Shown: positions 23,248-35,020, counted from the first letter of the stretch. The stretch is DNA of 64,000 nucleotides from Puccinia triticina (GCF_026914185.1 NC_070560.1:8733501-8797500); one strand, 5' to 3'. Notes: generated by a model not told the origin, from the sequence alone. A program made the numbers and translations.

Positions 23248-23619
23248 ATGAGTTCTAATAATTCATCCCGATCGCGCACCAGGAGCAACCGCCCAGCTTT
23301 GCTCGAGGCGCAAGATCTTACCGGGGCCCCTAGAGGCCGACACGCTAAAAAACCTCAACCCCCGGATACATCCGATGCTCCAGGGCTTGAAAAGCCAGCT
23401 GGACGGACGGAATCTAGCAAAGGAGAAGGACGACGACGACATGATGATCCTCTGCCTGGAAGCAGCAATGAATCTCAACTCGACGATCGTCCATATCATC
23501 AGCCCGGTGTGGTGCTCCATTGGCGTGACAATGCCAAAAGCACATTGCAGAGGTATTGAGACAGCATAGATACAGCTATCATTCATTATAAGAGGAGGAA
23601 GTTATATATAATACAAGCA
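23248..23619 (+). pseudogene. Broken gag-like N-terminus
   Basis: ATG 23248 opens MSSNNSSRSRTRSNRP, typical of disordered Gag starts. The more protein-like sequence then moves to another frame (LKSQLDGRNLAKEKDDDD, LCLEAAMNLN, PKAHCRGIETA). After a TAG it resumes as TAIIHYKRRK. This pattern suggests one ancestral frame now carrying a frameshift near 23370 and a stop near 23571. It lies upstream of the intact gag-pol frame and does not join to it. The family assignment is from style and position only. Confidence 0.45.
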
Positions 23620-23681
23620 GTGTATGTGTTGATGGGAGGAATGGATTCATTACAGATACAGACAGATGGATGAGGGATAGT

Positions 23682-25049
23682 GTTAGCACGGACGGAACGG
23701 CAGACTAGGATCATGTAGGATGGACGGCGTGATCAGGGATGGAATGGAGGACCATGACTAGGTAGGATGGCAGGGAGGTGGAAGGATGTTATCAATAGAA
23801 GAGGTGGAAGGTATTGGGAGCACATGTCTCAACCAGGAATGGAAGGGAGGATGGTGTGGTGTATCAAGTAAGGCAGTGTTATAAGGGTATATTACTTGTG
23901 TAAGGGTATATTATCTTTATAAGGGTGGTATATTACTTTATAAGGGTCTAGGATTCAGTATGATGGGATATGGATGTAAGTATTAATTAGGGAGGAGGAA
24001 GAAGGAAGGATGGAGCAAGGTGGGAGGAGAGGCTTTGACCCCCAATATTCTGGATGGAAGAAGGCAACAGCTGGACATGCAGGCATATGGTAGGTTACGG
24101 AAGGTTGTTTGGGTCACCTAACAACACATGATATCATGCAGTGCAGCATATGCAGGCAGATAAGGTGTTCAAGGAGCCTGCCTGCAGAATCAATTACATC
24201 ATTCTTTGGCAGGCAGTGCAACACATGCATATATTGCTGTGCAACTGATATCCCCTCCTGCAGAATCCATTACCTAATTGTTTGGCAGGCAGTGCAACAC
24301 ATGCATATCTTGCTGTGCAACTGATATCCCCTGCAGAAAATAGCCCTCACAAGGAGTTCCCCTGGAGCTAAATTCCCTCACCCTTCAATATATAAGGAGG
24401 CCTCTTTCCCCCCCTCATCAGATCTTTTCCCCATCAGCCTACAGAGGTTTGGTCACAGTGGTTAGTTTAGTTACAGTGGTAGTTTAGTGGTATTTTAGTG
24501 GTAGTGGTAGTGGTAGTGGTAGTGTTAAGTTTGAGTCAGTAGTAGTAGTAGTAGTCAGGAGCTCTAGTAGTAATTAAAGTGCCTTATCAAGAGATTGTTA
24601 AGGAAGAGATTATTACCAACTTCATCAACAACAATTATAACAAGTAGTAGTAGTGTAGTAGCAACCAGGAGCTCTAGTATTGATTAAAGTGCCTTATCAA
24701 GAGATTGCTTAAGGAAGAGATCATTACCAACCTTCTCATCAACAACCCAACATCAACAACAATTGTATTTTACATAATTGATCCCACTGGATTACATTAT
24801 CCCTCCAGCATCAGAAGTTGTAACAGATCTGCAAGAATAGTGATTTGAGGAATCTAGGTCTGATAGAGATTACTATACAAAAGTAAGATCTATCTTGGAA
24901 TCAGCCACATCTTTATAAATATTGATTACAAGACTCTTAGTTATTTGCATAGTACCATTAGAGGGGCAGGTCTTTCAAACCACCCGTAAGTTGTAATAGC
25001 CTTTCAACCTATTAGCAATTTATTTCCCCCTCAGAGGATATTTTCACCA
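23682..25049 (+). mobile_element. LTR-like segment inside the Ty3/Gypsy leader (uncertain)
   Basis: The segment starts near TGTTAGCACGG and ends near AATAAACA, followed by TTTAGTGTCCCACAAGAG, which resembles a mutated primer-binding site (TGGTGTCC). TATATAAG at 24389-24396 would serve as promoter. Internal tandem repeats occur: GGCAGGCAGTGCAACACATG units at about 24208 and 24284, and GAGCTCTAGTA units at about 24560 and 24669. It could be a solo LTR or a recombination joint bringing in a second element's 5' part. The exact ends are not certain and no TSD was found. Confidence 0.45.
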
Positions 25050-25226
25050 AATAAACATTTAGTGTCCCACAAGAGTCCCTACACCGGATCAGTTCCGATC
25101 CCTCTATGGGGATTGGGACATTCAGGCGGAGTGGGAAGACTACCAGTCAGGCCCGAAGCACAGGAACTATTTGAGGAAAAGAGGACAGGAACCGACTCCG
25201 ACTCCCGGGCCGCAACCCATGGAGTT

Positions 25227-28200
25227 ATGGAGCCCGACTCCTCCTGCACCAACCGTGGAGCTCCCGACTCCTCCGATCCAAAGGAAGTCTCTCCCCTCGA
25301 TTCCTCAACCATCCGGCCACCAACCAATGGTGACAGATCCTCCACCCTCGGCGCAACCAGTGCTTCCCAACCAGGAAGCCATAACTCCCTTGACGTACAG
25401 CACCATGCCTCCGCCGGTGTATCCTCACTCGACCGCTCCCACCCAACAACCAAATGTCCCAAGAGCAAGTCAGAACCATCGAGACCAACAGCCGAGGAAC
25501 AACCAGAGGCAAAGAGGTCAAGGAGCCAACAGAGGACGTCAACAGCAGAACTGGACACCTCGGGCCCTACCCTACGAGAATCCTCCAGCGGACTCGTCAC
25601 GCAGACGGGACAGACGCCGCATGTCTCATCAAATGTTGATCCACTGCGAGATGATACGGCTCAATCGGACAACTCAAGCGCAATACCAGGCGCTCGAGTC
25701 CTTGCGAAATCAGAACGGAGGGTACGACAATCATTGTCAACTCCAAGAGGACGAAATGATGTACGAGGGTTAACTTCTAGTGAGTTAATTCCTATCTTAA
25801 AGAACCTTTTCACAAGCATTGAAAAGGTTGTAGATTCTAATTGCTCGTTGTTATCAAAACAGGTTAACAGCGAGGTAACTATTAACTTGAGTAATACACT
25901 GAATAGACAGTCCGATTTGTACGAGCAAAAGTTTTGCTCTCTCATTTTTTCTTCCGATAACTCCATCGCGACTTTGCAACAACTTGTTAGAACGGTACCT
26001 CAAGTAGAATATCTGTACAAACAGTCCCCGCTACTTGTAGATACAAACAAAAATTGTAAAGATGTCTCTTCTAAGCTTGATGCCGTAATCAAACAAAGTG
26101 TTTCCACTTTTGATATTAAAAATATCCGTGACACTTTAACAGAACTTAATAAAAGAGAAGACCTCTCCAAAAAAGCGTTTGATAATCTTTTCGCACTGGT
26201 GTATGACAAGCTAGAAGACAATAAAAACAACTTAAATGAGTTTGCCAATAAATTGAAGCCTTTGAGTGAACAAGCTTCTTTGAACCTTTCTCACAATAAT
26301 TCTCTTGACTTTTTTCCTCCTTCAAATCTGACTGCTCAAGCCAGCAAGCATAAAGGAAAGAATGTTGAGAAGTGTCATTCTGTTGAATTACCACCAGCTG
26401 TAGGAACTTCTACAAGCCATAAAACTTCAGAGCAAATTTGTTCTTGCCATGAAAAAATCTCTGAACTCAAGTTTGAGCATGAGCTCCTTAAAGAAGTTAA
26501 TAATAAACTTGATTTCCTTGTAGAAATAGGAGAACAACCTATTAAAGACATTAATGAGAGAATTTTTTCAATGGAGAAAAAGAATGAAGAGCGCTTTTCT
26601 ACTTTACTTGATAAATTGGAAGAGTTGAAAACTCTAAGCACTACTTTAGTTGCTAAGTCAAGTGCTCCATCAAGTAATGTAAATGTTAATCCAAGCACCT
26701 TTGCTCCTGGCCCAACTCCACAAGCAGTGCCTATACAACAAGGAAAAGAGAATTTTTTCAATGTCAACCAGACCAAAACAGAAATGGATCCTGGTAGACT
26801 TAATGAATTGTTTGAAATTCCTGTGACTACTCCTCACCATCCTCAAATAACAACTAGGCAGGATATTTCTCAAGAATCCAGTAAAGTTATACTACAAGGC
26901 TTGTCTAAAATGGAAGCCTGGCCTACCTTCTCTGGAGAAGGAGAGTATAATCATGTAGACTTTATTGAATGGATTGATACAATCCAACAAGACTCTAGAA
27001 TTGAAGACATTGTTATTACTTCTAAATTGAAAAACATGTTCACTGGTGTAGCTCATGCATGGTTTTCCAGTGTTAGATCTATGGTAGGAGATAAACCTTG
27101 GTCCTTTTGGAAAGATGCAATAAATCAGAAGTATGGGACTCCAGCGTGGAGACGCAGACTTCTTATTATTTACCAGAAAGACAAATTTGTTCCTGGTAGT
27201 ACACCAGCAGCAACTTGGGTCACAAGACAGTATAAGAGGATCATGGCTTGTGAACCTCAAACAAATCATGAAAGTCTTATGTTTAAGCTTTTGACCCAAA
27301 TGGAAGGTGATGTTAGTTTTGCTGCTCAAAATGCAATGAAAGACAATCAGACTTTAACTTCTCTTATTAATGCTTTGGAAGATATTGCAGAATATACTAA
27401 CATAGGCAAGAGAAAACCTGGTTATATGCAGAATGGCAAAACTTACTCTAATCCTAATGGATCAGACAAGAGTAAGGATAATTCAACTAAGTCCAATACT
27501 GAAGTCAAATTTTATTCTTGTGATAAGACAGGACATACTTCAAGGAATTGCCCTAAAAACTCCAAGAAAGTAGCTGCTATAGGTGATGAGGATGACACAG
27601 AAAAACCTGAAGCAGATTCAGAAAGTGATTCTGGGAACCAGAAGGCTGATCCAAATGTCCTCTGTGTAATTCCTAACACTTTGGATTATTTCATCACACC
27701 TATCAGTGGTAGCAATAAGATTGTTTCCATGACATGTCGTGGAAAAACATGTAAAGTCCTGTTAGACTCTGGAGCTTTCAAGTCAGTTGTAGGACAGAAT
27801 TATTTATCTAAATTCTGCCCTGATTGGGAAAAATTTGTCATATCGAAATCTTATGACAAATTTCACAGTTGCTCAGATAAGCTTAACACTCTGGGAATAG
27901 TTAAAGTCCATCTTAAGTTTGGCAACTATGTTTTTCCCACTGATTTCATAGTCATTGAAAACGCAGTTGTCAACTACTTCATAATAGGAAATGACTACTT
28001 AAGCCACTTTAAGATTTCCATTATGAATGACTCAGGCAGTTATTTCAAAATTGGTACAGATAATTTTAAACATCAATTTGTGAAAGACAAAAACAGTGTA
28101 GTAGCTATGACTCAATCATCACAAGAAGCTTTCACTCAAGAAGTAATTGAGAGTTCTAAAATAAATGTGAACCTCTCTGAAATTCAGAGAAAACAATTAT

Positions 28201-31200
28201 TTCAATTACTTTTTGACAATAAATCAGCCTTTGCCACGATAGAAGAGCCATTTGGCGCAATCAAGGGGCATGAACTTAAGATTACTTTAAGTATTGATAG
28301 ACCTTATCCTCCAGTACTTCGTAAAGCACCATATCCTGCTAGTCCTAGAAGCAGAGAAGCTTTGGAAGAACATATACAGGCTCTACTTAAACTTAAAGTA
28401 ATTAGAAAAGTTGGAGCAAATGAATTAGTTGATATAACTACACCAGTTATTATAGCCTGGCATAACAACAAGTCAAGACTAGTAGGAGACTTTAGGGCAC
28501 TTAACACCTATACTAATCCTGACAGGTATCCTATGCCTAAAATTATGGAATCCTTGAGTAAACTTCACAACTCTAAATACATCACTTGCATGGATGTACT
28601 TAAAGGATTTCACCAAAATGTTATTCACCCAGACAGCAGACAATTTTTGAGAATAGTCTGCCATTTAGGAGTATTTGAATATTTGCGCATGCCTTTTGGT
28701 ATTAAGAATGCACCATCACATTTTCAGAGAATGATGGATAGTGAGTTTGCCAATGAATTAAATCAGCTTTGGCTCATTATCTACATAGATGATATTATTG
28801 TCTTCTCAGATAATTGGGATGATCATTTGTGCAGATTGAAAATAGTCCTAAATAAAGTCACAAAAATGAATATGAAAATTTCACTCTCAAAGTGTCAATT
28901 TGGTTTTTCTGAGTTAAAAGCTTTAGGACACATTGTTAGTGGACTTTCTTTAGGAATTGACAAGCACAGAGTGGCTGCAGTTCTTTTAAAACCTATACCA
29001 CAGAACTTAAAAGAAATGCAAATGTTTTTAGGTTTTGCAGGATATTACAGGTTACACATTGAGAACTTTGGCGCTATGGCTTCCAGCCTTTATAAACTGT
29101 GCAGCCCTAGTGTAGTTTTCGAAATGACGGCAGAACGCGTAGCCGCTTATGAAGCAATTAAATTTGCTTTAAAAAATGCTCCTTTGCTCTTCCATCCAGA
29201 TCCTAAGTTACGCTTCATATTTTACGTCGACGCGTGCATGGAAGGAATAGGAGCAGCATTGCATCAAATCCAAATAATTGATGATAAACCTATTGAGGGA
29301 GCTATTTGCTTTATATCCAGACAACTCAAAGACTCAGAGAAAAAATATGGAGCTTCTCAACTAGAGTGTCTTTGTCTAGTCTGGGCCCTTGATAAGCTTT
29401 ACTATTATTTGGATGGTTGTGAATTTGATGTTATCACAGATTGTATTGCACTAAGATCTTTGGTCAATATGAAAACACCAAATAGACACATGCTGAGATG
29501 GCAAATTTCCATCCAAGAATGGCGTGGGTCTATGACTATAATTCACAGAGATGGTATTGTCCATAAAAATGCTGATGGACTCTCTAGATGGGCTCTTCCA
29601 AATAATTCAGATAATCCAGCTTATGATGCAGAAGATGAAGAAACAGCTGTTCCAGTTACATCTATCCTGCCTTTTCCCATGAGAATGTCTGAGTGTCTTG
29701 CTAATTGGGCTCTACCCAATGATGAAAATAATCCTGCTTTTGAAGAAGAGATTATTGATGACACTCAACCAATAATGGCAGTCTCTGTATCAGGTTTGGC
29801 AAGCTCCTTCTGGGATTTAATTGAGAAAAGCTATGAGTCCAACAAAAACACAGTTATTCTTCTGCAGTTGCTTAGATCCAAACATTCAGATCAAGGTCTT
29901 GTGGAGAAACTTGAGGGACTTTGGAAGAAGCATTTTTTAGAAGAAAGATTTGTACTCTTAGATGGTTTATTGTACCACAGAAGAGAACACAATTCTTCAG
30001 TGGTACTCATATCAGATGATCACAAGAGTATTATTTTGAATGAATGTCATGACAGCATTACTGCTGGGCACTTTTCCAAGGAAAGAACCATCAACAGAGT
30101 ACAAGGTTTAGCTTGGTGGCCTGAATGGCGAAACCAAGTATCTCAGTACTGTGACTCCTGTGACAGATGCCAGAAAGCAAATAGGTCTACAGGTAAGAAA
30201 CTTGGTCTTTTACAAACTATTGAAGAACCTAAAGGAAGATGGGAAGTCATTAACATGGACTTTGTTACATCACTTCCCCCTGCAGGATCCGAAAGCTATA
30301 ATGCTGTATTGGTAGTTTGTGACAGATTCTCCAAAAGATCCAGATTCTTACCATGTTATAAGGACAGTAGTGCTATGGACATAGCTTTGGTTTTCTGGAA
30401 CAACATTGTTAGTGATGTTGGTTGCCCTAGAGTAATTATTAGTGACAGAGATCCAAAATTTACGTCAGATTTCTGGCAAAATTTATTTGAAATCCTTGGA
30501 ACCAAATTGGCATTTTCAACTGCTTACCACCCTCAAACAGATGGTTTGGCTGAAAGAATGATCCAAACTTTAGAGGATATGATCAGGAGATATTGTGCCT
30601 ATGGAGTAGACTTCAAGACCAGTGATGGATACACACATGACTGGGTATCCCTTTTGCCTGCTCTAGAATTTGCTTATAATTCAAGCAAACATTCCACAAC
30701 AGGAATCTCTCCTTTTGAACTCGAAAGAGGTTGGATCCCAAATATGCCTAAGGATTTCTTGCTCTCTAAAACCATTGCTTTACACCCTAGCTCTGAATGT
30801 TTCCAAAAAATGATGTTTCAAGCAGGAGAACAAGCAGATACATGTGTTAAAGAAGCAACTGAGTACAACAAAGAGCGCTGGGATAAAACCCATAGAGACC
30901 ATAACCTGGAAATAGGAGACAGGGTTCTTATCTCAACTGTAAACTTTAACAACCTGGGGGGACCAAGGAAGTTGAAAGATGCTTTTATTGGCCCTTTTGT
31001 TATTGAAAGCTTTCATGGAAGAAATGCTGTAGAAGTTATCTTGTCTGAAGAATTTAATCAGAGACACCCTACTTTTCCAATTAGCTTATGTAAAAAGTAC
31101 ATTGACCCTGATGAGAACTCTGTAAGAACTTCTACAGTACCAATTGTTCCACCAATCGAAGTGGACCAAGGTGTAAAATTGCCACTCAAAATTTTAAAAG

Positions 31201-31364
31201 AGAAGACTGTAAGGAAGCAAGGAAAGGATTGCAAGTTGTTTTTAGTAAGGTTCAAAAATAGCCAGCCAGATGAAGATCTATGGCTAGAACCTGAAAATAT
31301 GAACAACAGCCAAGTCTTGCTTAGGCAGTTCAGAGCTTCCAAAAGATCTAAAAATTCCTCTTAA
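25227..31364 (+). CDS. Ty3/Gypsy Gag-Pol polyprotein
   Basis: The frame is open from 25062 and ATG 25227 is the first Met, giving 2045 residues. Order: disordered Ser/Thr/Pro N-terminus, coiled-coil Gag, zinc knuckle ([13 protein letters not shown]), protease ([12 protein letters not shown]), reverse transcriptase with YIDDII, RNase H ([14 protein letters not shown]), integrase with HHCC finger ([15 protein letters not shown]) and D,D-35-E residues in NMDF, SDRDPKF and DGLAERM, then a C-terminal chromo-like module ([20 protein letters not shown]). The first Cys of the CX2C knuckle is Phe in this copy, so the knuckle is defective or altered. The rest is free of stops. Codon third positions are C-rich before about 25780 and AT-rich after, suggesting a mosaic origin of the N-terminus. 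Ribosomal frameshifting is not needed because gag and pol share one frame. Confidence 0.95.
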   Translation: MEPDSSCTNRGAPDSSDPKEVSPLDSSTIRPPTNGDRSSTLGATSASQPGSHNSLDVQHHASAGVSSLDRSHPTTKCPKSKSEPSRPTAEEQPEAKRSRSQQRTSTAELDTSGPTLRESSSGLVTQTGQTPHVSSNVDPLRDDTAQSDNSSAIPGARVLAKSERRVRQSLSTPRGRNDVRGLTSSELIPILKNLFTSIEKVVDSNCSLLSKQVNSEVTINLSNTLNRQSDLYEQKFCSLIFSSDNSIATLQQLVRTVPQVEYLYKQSPLLVDTNKNCKDVSSKLDAVIKQSVSTFDIKNIRDTLTELNKREDLSKKAFDNLFALVYDKLEDNKNNLNEFANKLKPLSEQASLNLSHNNSLDFFPPSNLTAQASKHKGKNVEKCHSVELPPAVGTSTSHKTSEQICSCHEKISELKFEHELLKEVNNKLDFLVEIGEQPIKDINERIFSMEKKNEERFSTLLDKLEELKTLSTTLVAKSSAPSSNVNVNPSTFAPGPTPQAVPIQQGKENFFNVNQTKTEMDPGRLNELFEIPVTTPHHPQITTRQDISQESSKVILQGLSKMEAWPTFSGEGEYNHVDFIEWIDTIQQDSRIEDIVITSKLKNMFTGVAHAWFSSVRSMVGDKPWSFWKDAINQKYGTPAWRRRLLIIYQKDKFVPGSTPAATWVTRQYKRIMACEPQTNHESLMFKLLTQMEGDVSFAAQNAMKDNQTLTSLINALEDIAEYTNIGKRKPGYMQNGKTYSNPNGSDKSKDNSTKSNTEVKFYSCDKTGHTSRNCPKNSKKVAAIGDEDDTEKPEADSESDSGNQKADPNVLCVIPNTLDYFITPISGSNKIVSMTCRGKTCKVLLDSGAFKSVVGQNYLSKFCPDWEKFVISKSYDKFHSCSDKLNTLGIVKVHLKFGNYVFPTDFIVIENAVVNYFIIGNDYLSHFKISIMNDSGSYFKIGTDNFKHQFVKDKNSVVAMTQSSQEAFTQEVIESSKINVNLSEIQRKQLFQLLFDNKSAFATIEEPFGAIKGHELKITLSIDRPYPPVLRKAPYPASPRSREALEEHIQALLKLKVIRKVGANELVDITTPVIIAWHNNKSRLVGDFRALNTYTNPDRYPMPKIMESLSKLHNSKYITCMDVLKGFHQNVIHPDSRQFLRIVCHLGVFEYLRMPFGIKNAPSHFQRMMDSEFANELNQLWLIIYIDDIIVFSDNWDDHLCRLKIVLNKVTKMNMKISLSKCQFGFSELKALGHIVSGLSLGIDKHRVAAVLLKPIPQNLKEMQMFLGFAGYYRLHIENFGAMASSLYKLCSPSVVFEMTAERVAAYEAIKFALKNAPLLFHPDPKLRFIFYVDACMEGIGAALHQIQIIDDKPIEGAICFISRQLKDSEKKYGASQLECLCLVWALDKLYYYLDGCEFDVITDCIALRSLVNMKTPNRHMLRWQISIQEWRGSMTIIHRDGIVHKNADGLSRWALPNNSDNPAYDAEDEETAVPVTSILPFPMRMSECLANWALPNDENNPAFEEEIIDDTQPIMAVSVSGLASSFWDLIEKSYESNKNTVILLQLLRSKHSDQGLVEKLEGLWKKHFLEERFVLLDGLLYHRREHNSSVVLISDDHKSIILNECHDSITAGHFSKERTINRVQGLAWWPEWRNQVSQYCDSCDRCQKANRSTGKKLGLLQTIEEPKGRWEVINMDFVTSLPPAGSESYNAVLVVCDRFSKRSRFLPCYKDSSAMDIALVFWNNIVSDVGCPRVIISDRDPKFTSDFWQNLFEILGTKLAFSTAYHPQTDGLAERMIQTLEDMIRRYCAYGVDFKTSDGYTHDWVSLLPALEFAYNSSKHSTTGISPFELERGWIPNMPKDFLLSKTIALHPSSECFQKMMFQAGEQADTCVKEATEYNKERWDKTHRDHNLEIGDRVLISTVNFNNLGGPRKLKDAFIGPFVIESFHGRNAVEVILSEEFNQRHPTFPISLCKKYIDPDENSVRTSTVPIVPPIEVDQGVKLPLKILKEKTVRKQGKDCKLFLVRFKNSQPDEDLWLEPENMNNSQVLLRQFRASKRSKNSS

Positions 31365-31376
31365 AGAGTAATTTTT

Positions 31377-31389
31377 TGGTGGGAGCAAA
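31377..31389 (+). promoter_or_regulatory. Polypurine tract of the Ty3/Gypsy element
   Basis: The purine-rich TGGTGGGAGCAAA directly precedes the TG of the 3' LTR, the expected priming site for plus-strand DNA synthesis. It starts 13 bp after the gag-pol stop. Confidence 0.7.
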
Positions 31390-32240
31390 TGTCAGACACT
31401 GAGACACTAAGTCCATGTGTCTACAATGCAGAGTATATGTCTTATAGCCTAATGGTTAAAGACTTCTTTAATGATTGACTCATGTACATAAAGGCAAGAG
31501 TTCAATTCCCTGTCATTACATGAATTATGTACCTTTTATTTCAATGTACTATTATTATGTATTTAGTACCTATTTCACACTCTTTTGAGTATGTAATTAA
31601 TCTTATTTCACATTGATTACATATCTGTTTATACAGAGAGAGATAATCTTATCTCTCTGTGTATTTATCCTGATTAAGCTTAATATATTTACAATTAGGG
31701 TGATTACATACATATTTATGTAAATCCCCTTCTGAATTCCGTGTTCACTCCTCCTTGGAGTTAAGGATCCCTCAGGACCTTGACTCGAAGGAGGGAGCTG
31801 ATCCTGTAATATAAAAGGGGGGATCTTTCCCCTGGAGAGATTTCCCCCCAAGATTATTACACATACAAACCCGCCAACCTTACTATAAAACAATAGTGAG
31901 TGGGGTTTTTAATAATCAATTAACCCTATCTTTTCCTTTACAGCTCCTTCAACCTCAACTTGTGTAATTTCTAGGTACAGGTGATTGTTATCACACCTGT
32001 AACCTAGAAAATAACCTCTCTTTTGTTTGAAGCTACGGCGCCTGGCTTGAGTCATCGCCGCGTCCCCTTACTTTTGTAAGGGAGCTAGCCCCTCCGCTAT
32101 TCAGCGTCGAGGTGTGGTTTATTCCCACTGGCTGTAATAGCTATAGTGCAGCCCTGTTTTCGCTGGCCGCTGCCCAAGCCGCTACAGCACGTAATCCAAA
32201 ACCCATCAGCCCCTCGTCACATAAGAGACGGGAGCTGACA
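31390..32240 (+). repeat. 3' LTR of the Ty3/Gypsy element
   Basis: It is the same length as the 5' LTR (851 bp) and almost identical. Observed differences include ACAGTAAGTGC to ACACTAAGTCC near the start and a few C/T or G/A changes. TATAAAAG lies at 31810-31817. Confidence 0.93.
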
Positions 32241-32748
32241 CTGTTACCACCGTGGATGGATTGACTGGCCACAAAGCCCCCAAATGTAGCAGCTACAATA
32301 TGATCATGTGCCCAATATTACTTACTTGGTAGTTTCTTGGTGTTTCTAACACTATATCTCATCCAAGCGTGGGGATTCTTGAAAGATACTGTTACCAAAA
32401 TGTTAACAAGCCTCCAAAGCTTCATTATTTACCTTTAATGGCCACAAGTCCCTCAAACCTAGCAGCTACAATATGATCAGTTGCCAAATATCACTAATTT
32501 GGTAGTTTCTTGGTGTTTCCGCCACTATATCTCATCCCGCATAGGGATTCTTGCAAGATATTGTTACCAAAATGTTTACAAGCCCCCAAAGTTTCATTAT
32601 GTACCTTTACTTGCCATAAAACCCCCAAATTTAGCAGCTACAATATGATCAGTTGCCAAATATCACTAATTTGATAGTTTCTTGGTGTTTCTGCCACTAT
32701 ATCTCATCCCAGCGTGAATATTCTTGCGAGATATGGTTACCAAAATTT
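32241..32748. repeat. About three tandem copies of a roughly 175-bp unit
   Basis: The unit contains GTTACCAAAATGTTTACAAG, GCAGCTACAATATGATCA, TGGTAGTTTCTTGGTGTTTC and CACTATATCTCATCC. Copies begin near 32241 (5' truncated by the LTR), 32389 and 32563. The Ty3/Gypsy 3' LTR abuts the first copy directly. The left flank of the 5' LTR does not continue this array, which fits the imperfect target duplication. No coding sense. Confidence 0.8.
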
Positions 32749-33347
32749 CTAACCCAGGAGAGAAGATCAGCTTCTCTCTCCTCTGATTACATAAAACTGA
32801 GAATGAAGAACAGAAAAGGAGGGGCTCACCTAACCCAGGAGAGAAGATCAGCTTCTCTCTGCTGAGTTAGATTGGGCACAGGGAGAGTCAAGCTAAGTAC
32901 TCCTAGGTTGCTGGTGTAATCTGGTCGTGATCTTAATGTGAAACCTCCGGGTCTTCACAACAAGCACCTTTCTTGATGGCTTCTTCTCTTGCTGGGCAAG
33001 GTGAATGTTCTGAGTCGCCATTGCAATGCTTGATTAGATTGGAGTGAGTGTGTTTGCTCTTTTTGTGCAGGACATGACAACACTTGCACAGATAGTGGAG
33101 CTTGGGGCCTTCTGTCTTTGAAGACAGAAAACAAAAAGTTAGATGTACATAGCAATCAAATCCACAAGTTTAAAAAGCAACAGTGACATGGAAAAGGATA
33201 TTTCAAAAAAAGACTTACTGCTGCAAGAAAAACTCTAGAAACTGCTTGCAGTTGAGATGCAAAAACTCAAGGCAAGCTGTCCCTCATGCAAGAATCAAGC
33301 ACTGGTTTATTCCATGCACATTGCCTAATTTATGCAAGAGTGAGTGT
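32749..33347. other. Non-coding stretch with a directly repeated hairpin motif
   Basis: CTAACCCAGGAGAGAAGATC is present at about 32749 and again at about 32831. Each copy is followed by AGCTTCTCTC, so each forms a hairpin (GAGAGAAG / CTTCTCTC). I see no gene in the rest. The last five bases, AGTGT at 33343-33347, are the left target duplication of the next element. Confidence 0.5.
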
Positions 33348-33545
33348 TGTTGAGGGAACAATGGGATGAACACTGAAGTTCACAGACTAAACAGTCTTGT
33401 GACACTCAGGAGTGAGAAAAGGATATGATCTGATTCACTAAGGAAAAGGAAGGAAACTCCTAGAGCAACTTAGTATAAGCTATATACAAGTTGCTAGTGT
33501 TATGGTTGAAGCATACAGTGAAATGGATATAAGCATACTTCAACA
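33348..33545 (-). repeat. 3' LTR (minus orientation) of the gag-only element
   Basis: This 198-bp terminal repeat is bounded by TGTTGA/TCAACA inverted ends and contains the small hairpin CACAGACT...AGTCTTGTG. It pairs with 34823-35020. Confidence 0.9.
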
Positions 33546-33792
33546 CACCCCCTTGCTGAAAATCAGAACTACTATAAATGAAATACCCAGACTACTTAAA
33601 GTGACTAGTAAGGCATATTTCTCATGGGGACAGAAATTAAAAGTTTACAATCAAGTTAGAGATCCAATGACACTAAAGAACAGGGAACTATCATGATAAC
33701 AGATATACTCTAAAATGCCATTGAGGAATTAACTATCAGGTTGTGCCAGAGTTGCCCTTCCTACGAAAAAAAATTCTTCTTCTACTTCAGGT

Positions 33793-34710
33793 TCACCCCC
33801 AAACAAAGTCAATTTCTCTATCAAAGTCATTGTCTTCTTCTTCATCTTCTTTGTCCTCACTTCGACCACCGCCGCTGAGACGAACCGTAGACACCGCGCC
33901 TGCCCAAGTTTCAAATCTAGCTTTCCCTTTTTTCTTTGCCGGAGGGTTGGGACATGCTGACAAATGATGCCCGATTTTGCCGCAGTTCCAGCAGCCTGGC
34001 TTCTTCTTCCTCGTAACCCCCGGGGACGCAAAGGCTTCAGGAGTATGATTGAACGACACCTGCATTGAGACCTTGTGCGCTTTGAGCGCTCCAATAGCAT
34101 CATCGAGAGACATCTTGTTTGGAGAGTATACGAGATGATCTCGGATAGGCTTCCACGACTCGTCTAGTCCGCGAAGGAGGCGATCACAGATTTGTTGGTC
34201 CGCAGGGGCCAGTTTAATCGACTTGAGATCAGAAGCCGAGTTTCTGATTCGTGCAATCCATGTGGCGATTGGTTTGTTGGGATCGTGACGAGCGGTCCAA
34301 AGAGCATCCTGAAGCATCATGCGGCGCGCTCGAGTGTTCTTTTCATACGCATCACAGATTGTTTTGAAGAGGACACTGACAGGCTTAGTATCCTTGTAAC
34401 AAATCGCAAGATCAATAGACAAAGTCATTTTCAGCGTTGCTCTGGCGATGTCTGATAATGCGTCCCAGTCGGACCCGGATTCTTCAGCGTAGTACAGTTG
34501 ATGAGATCCTTGGGTTACCGGCTTGGAGTCCTTATCTTTGTAGTCGCTTTCAGGGCGGAGGAGCCTTCCAATTACTATATCGTGCACCCCCTGAATGGTG
34601 AAGAGCTCTTTGATTCGGGTGCGCCAGGCAGGGAAACCAACCGAGTTGCCGTCCAGGACTGGGACATTGCCAATAAGAGCAGCGGGATTCTGAGTGGTGC
34701 GAGCAGGCAT
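33793..34710 (-). CDS. Copia-type Gag polyprotein of the gag-only element
   Basis: ATG 34710 opens MPARTTQNPAAL, about 110 bp inside the 5' LTR, and the 305-codon frame is uninterrupted. The body resembles copia-type Gag (UBN2/DUF4219-like): a core with FPAWRTRIKELF, then LKMTLSIDLAI, ATWIARIRN and DRLLRGLDESW. A canonical zinc knuckle follows (CWNCGKIGHHLSAC; Cys, Cys, His and Cys all present). The C-terminus is acidic (EDKEDEEEDNDFDREIDF) and stops at 33793. No protease follows. Codon use is GC-leaning and regular, suggesting recent function. It packages RNA in virus-like particles in related families; here that role is inferred. Confidence 0.88.
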   Translation of the reverse strand: MPARTTQNPAALIGNVPVLDGNSVGFPAWRTRIKELFTIQGVHDIVIGRLLRPESDYKDKDSKPVTQGSHQLYYAEESGSDWDALSDIARATLKMTLSIDLAICYKDTKPVSVLFKTICDAYEKNTRARRMMLQDALWTARHDPNKPIATWIARIRNSASDLKSIKLAPADQQICDRLLRGLDESWKPIRDHLVYSPNKMSLDDAIGALKAHKVSMQVSFNHTPEAFASPGVTRKKKPGCWNCGKIGHHLSACPNPPAKKKGKARFETWAGAVSTVRLSGGGRSEDKEDEEEDNDFDREIDFVWG

Positions 34711-34822
34711 TGAATCTAGTTGAAAGTAACGTGGTTCCGGGTTGATGACTAGAGTGCGCAAGACCAATCAATGGCAAAAAAATTTTTGTCAAGAGCAGGT
34801 TGAGCAAATGGGCCTCATAACC

Positions 34823-35020
34823 TGTTGAGGGAACAATGGGATGAACACTGAAGTTCACAGACTAAACAGTCTTGTGACACTCAGGAGTGAGAAAAGGATA
34901 TGATCTGATTCACTAAGGAAAAGGGAGGAAACTCCTAGAGCAAATTAGTATAAGCTATATACAAGTTGCTAGTGTTATGGTTGAAGCATACAGTGCAATG
35001 GATATAAGCATACTTCAACA
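34823..35020 (-). repeat. 5' LTR (minus orientation) of the gag-only element
   Basis: This 198-bp copy is nearly identical to 33348-33545, with AGTGT immediately beyond 35020. The putative tRNA-Met half-molecule primer site lies just inside it (about 34811-34822, read on the minus strand). Confidence 0.9.

Larger units (their letters stand above)
21252..32240 (+). mobile_element. Full-length Ty3/Gypsy LTR retrotransposon, about 11 kb
   Basis: Two 851-bp direct repeats starting TGTCAGACACTGAGAC and ending GAGCTGACA bound the element. They differ at fewer than about ten positions that I can see, so the insertion is young. A likely primer-binding site starts TGGGGGTCTGGCC at 22105, two bases after the 5' LTR. 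A purine tract, GGTGGGAGCAAA, precedes the 3' LTR. The internal region holds a leader with broken gag-like sequence, an LTR-like 1.4-kb segment, and an intact gag-pol frame ordered protease, RT, RNase H, integrase, chromo-like domain. The flanking 5-mers CTGGT and CTGTT match at only four of five bases, so the target duplication is imperfect. Confidence 0.93.
33348..35020 (-). mobile_element. Gag-only non-autonomous LTR retrotransposon (TR-GAG type)
   Basis: Two 198-bp LTRs (33348-33545, 34823-35020) start TGTTGA and end TCAACA on the + strand and differ at about three sites. A perfect 5-bp TSD, AGTGT, flanks both ends (33343-33347, 35021-35025). On the minus strand the 5' LTR is followed at once by GGTTATGAGGCCC, complementary to the anticodon-loop region of initiator tRNA-Met with one extra base. 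The other LTR is preceded by AGCAAGGGGGTG, a polypurine tract. The only sizeable frame is gag; there is no protease, integrase or RT. The structure matches terminal-repeat elements carrying only a GAG domain. It must rely on a copia-type partner for replication. Confidence 0.9.

Noticed and set aside
25079..25773. Overlapping ORFs in other frames at the start of gag-pol (200 codons +, 173 codons -)
   Set aside because: The region is GC-rich and open in several frames. The gag-pol frame has the strong C-ending third positions and continues into known domains, so the others are shadows.
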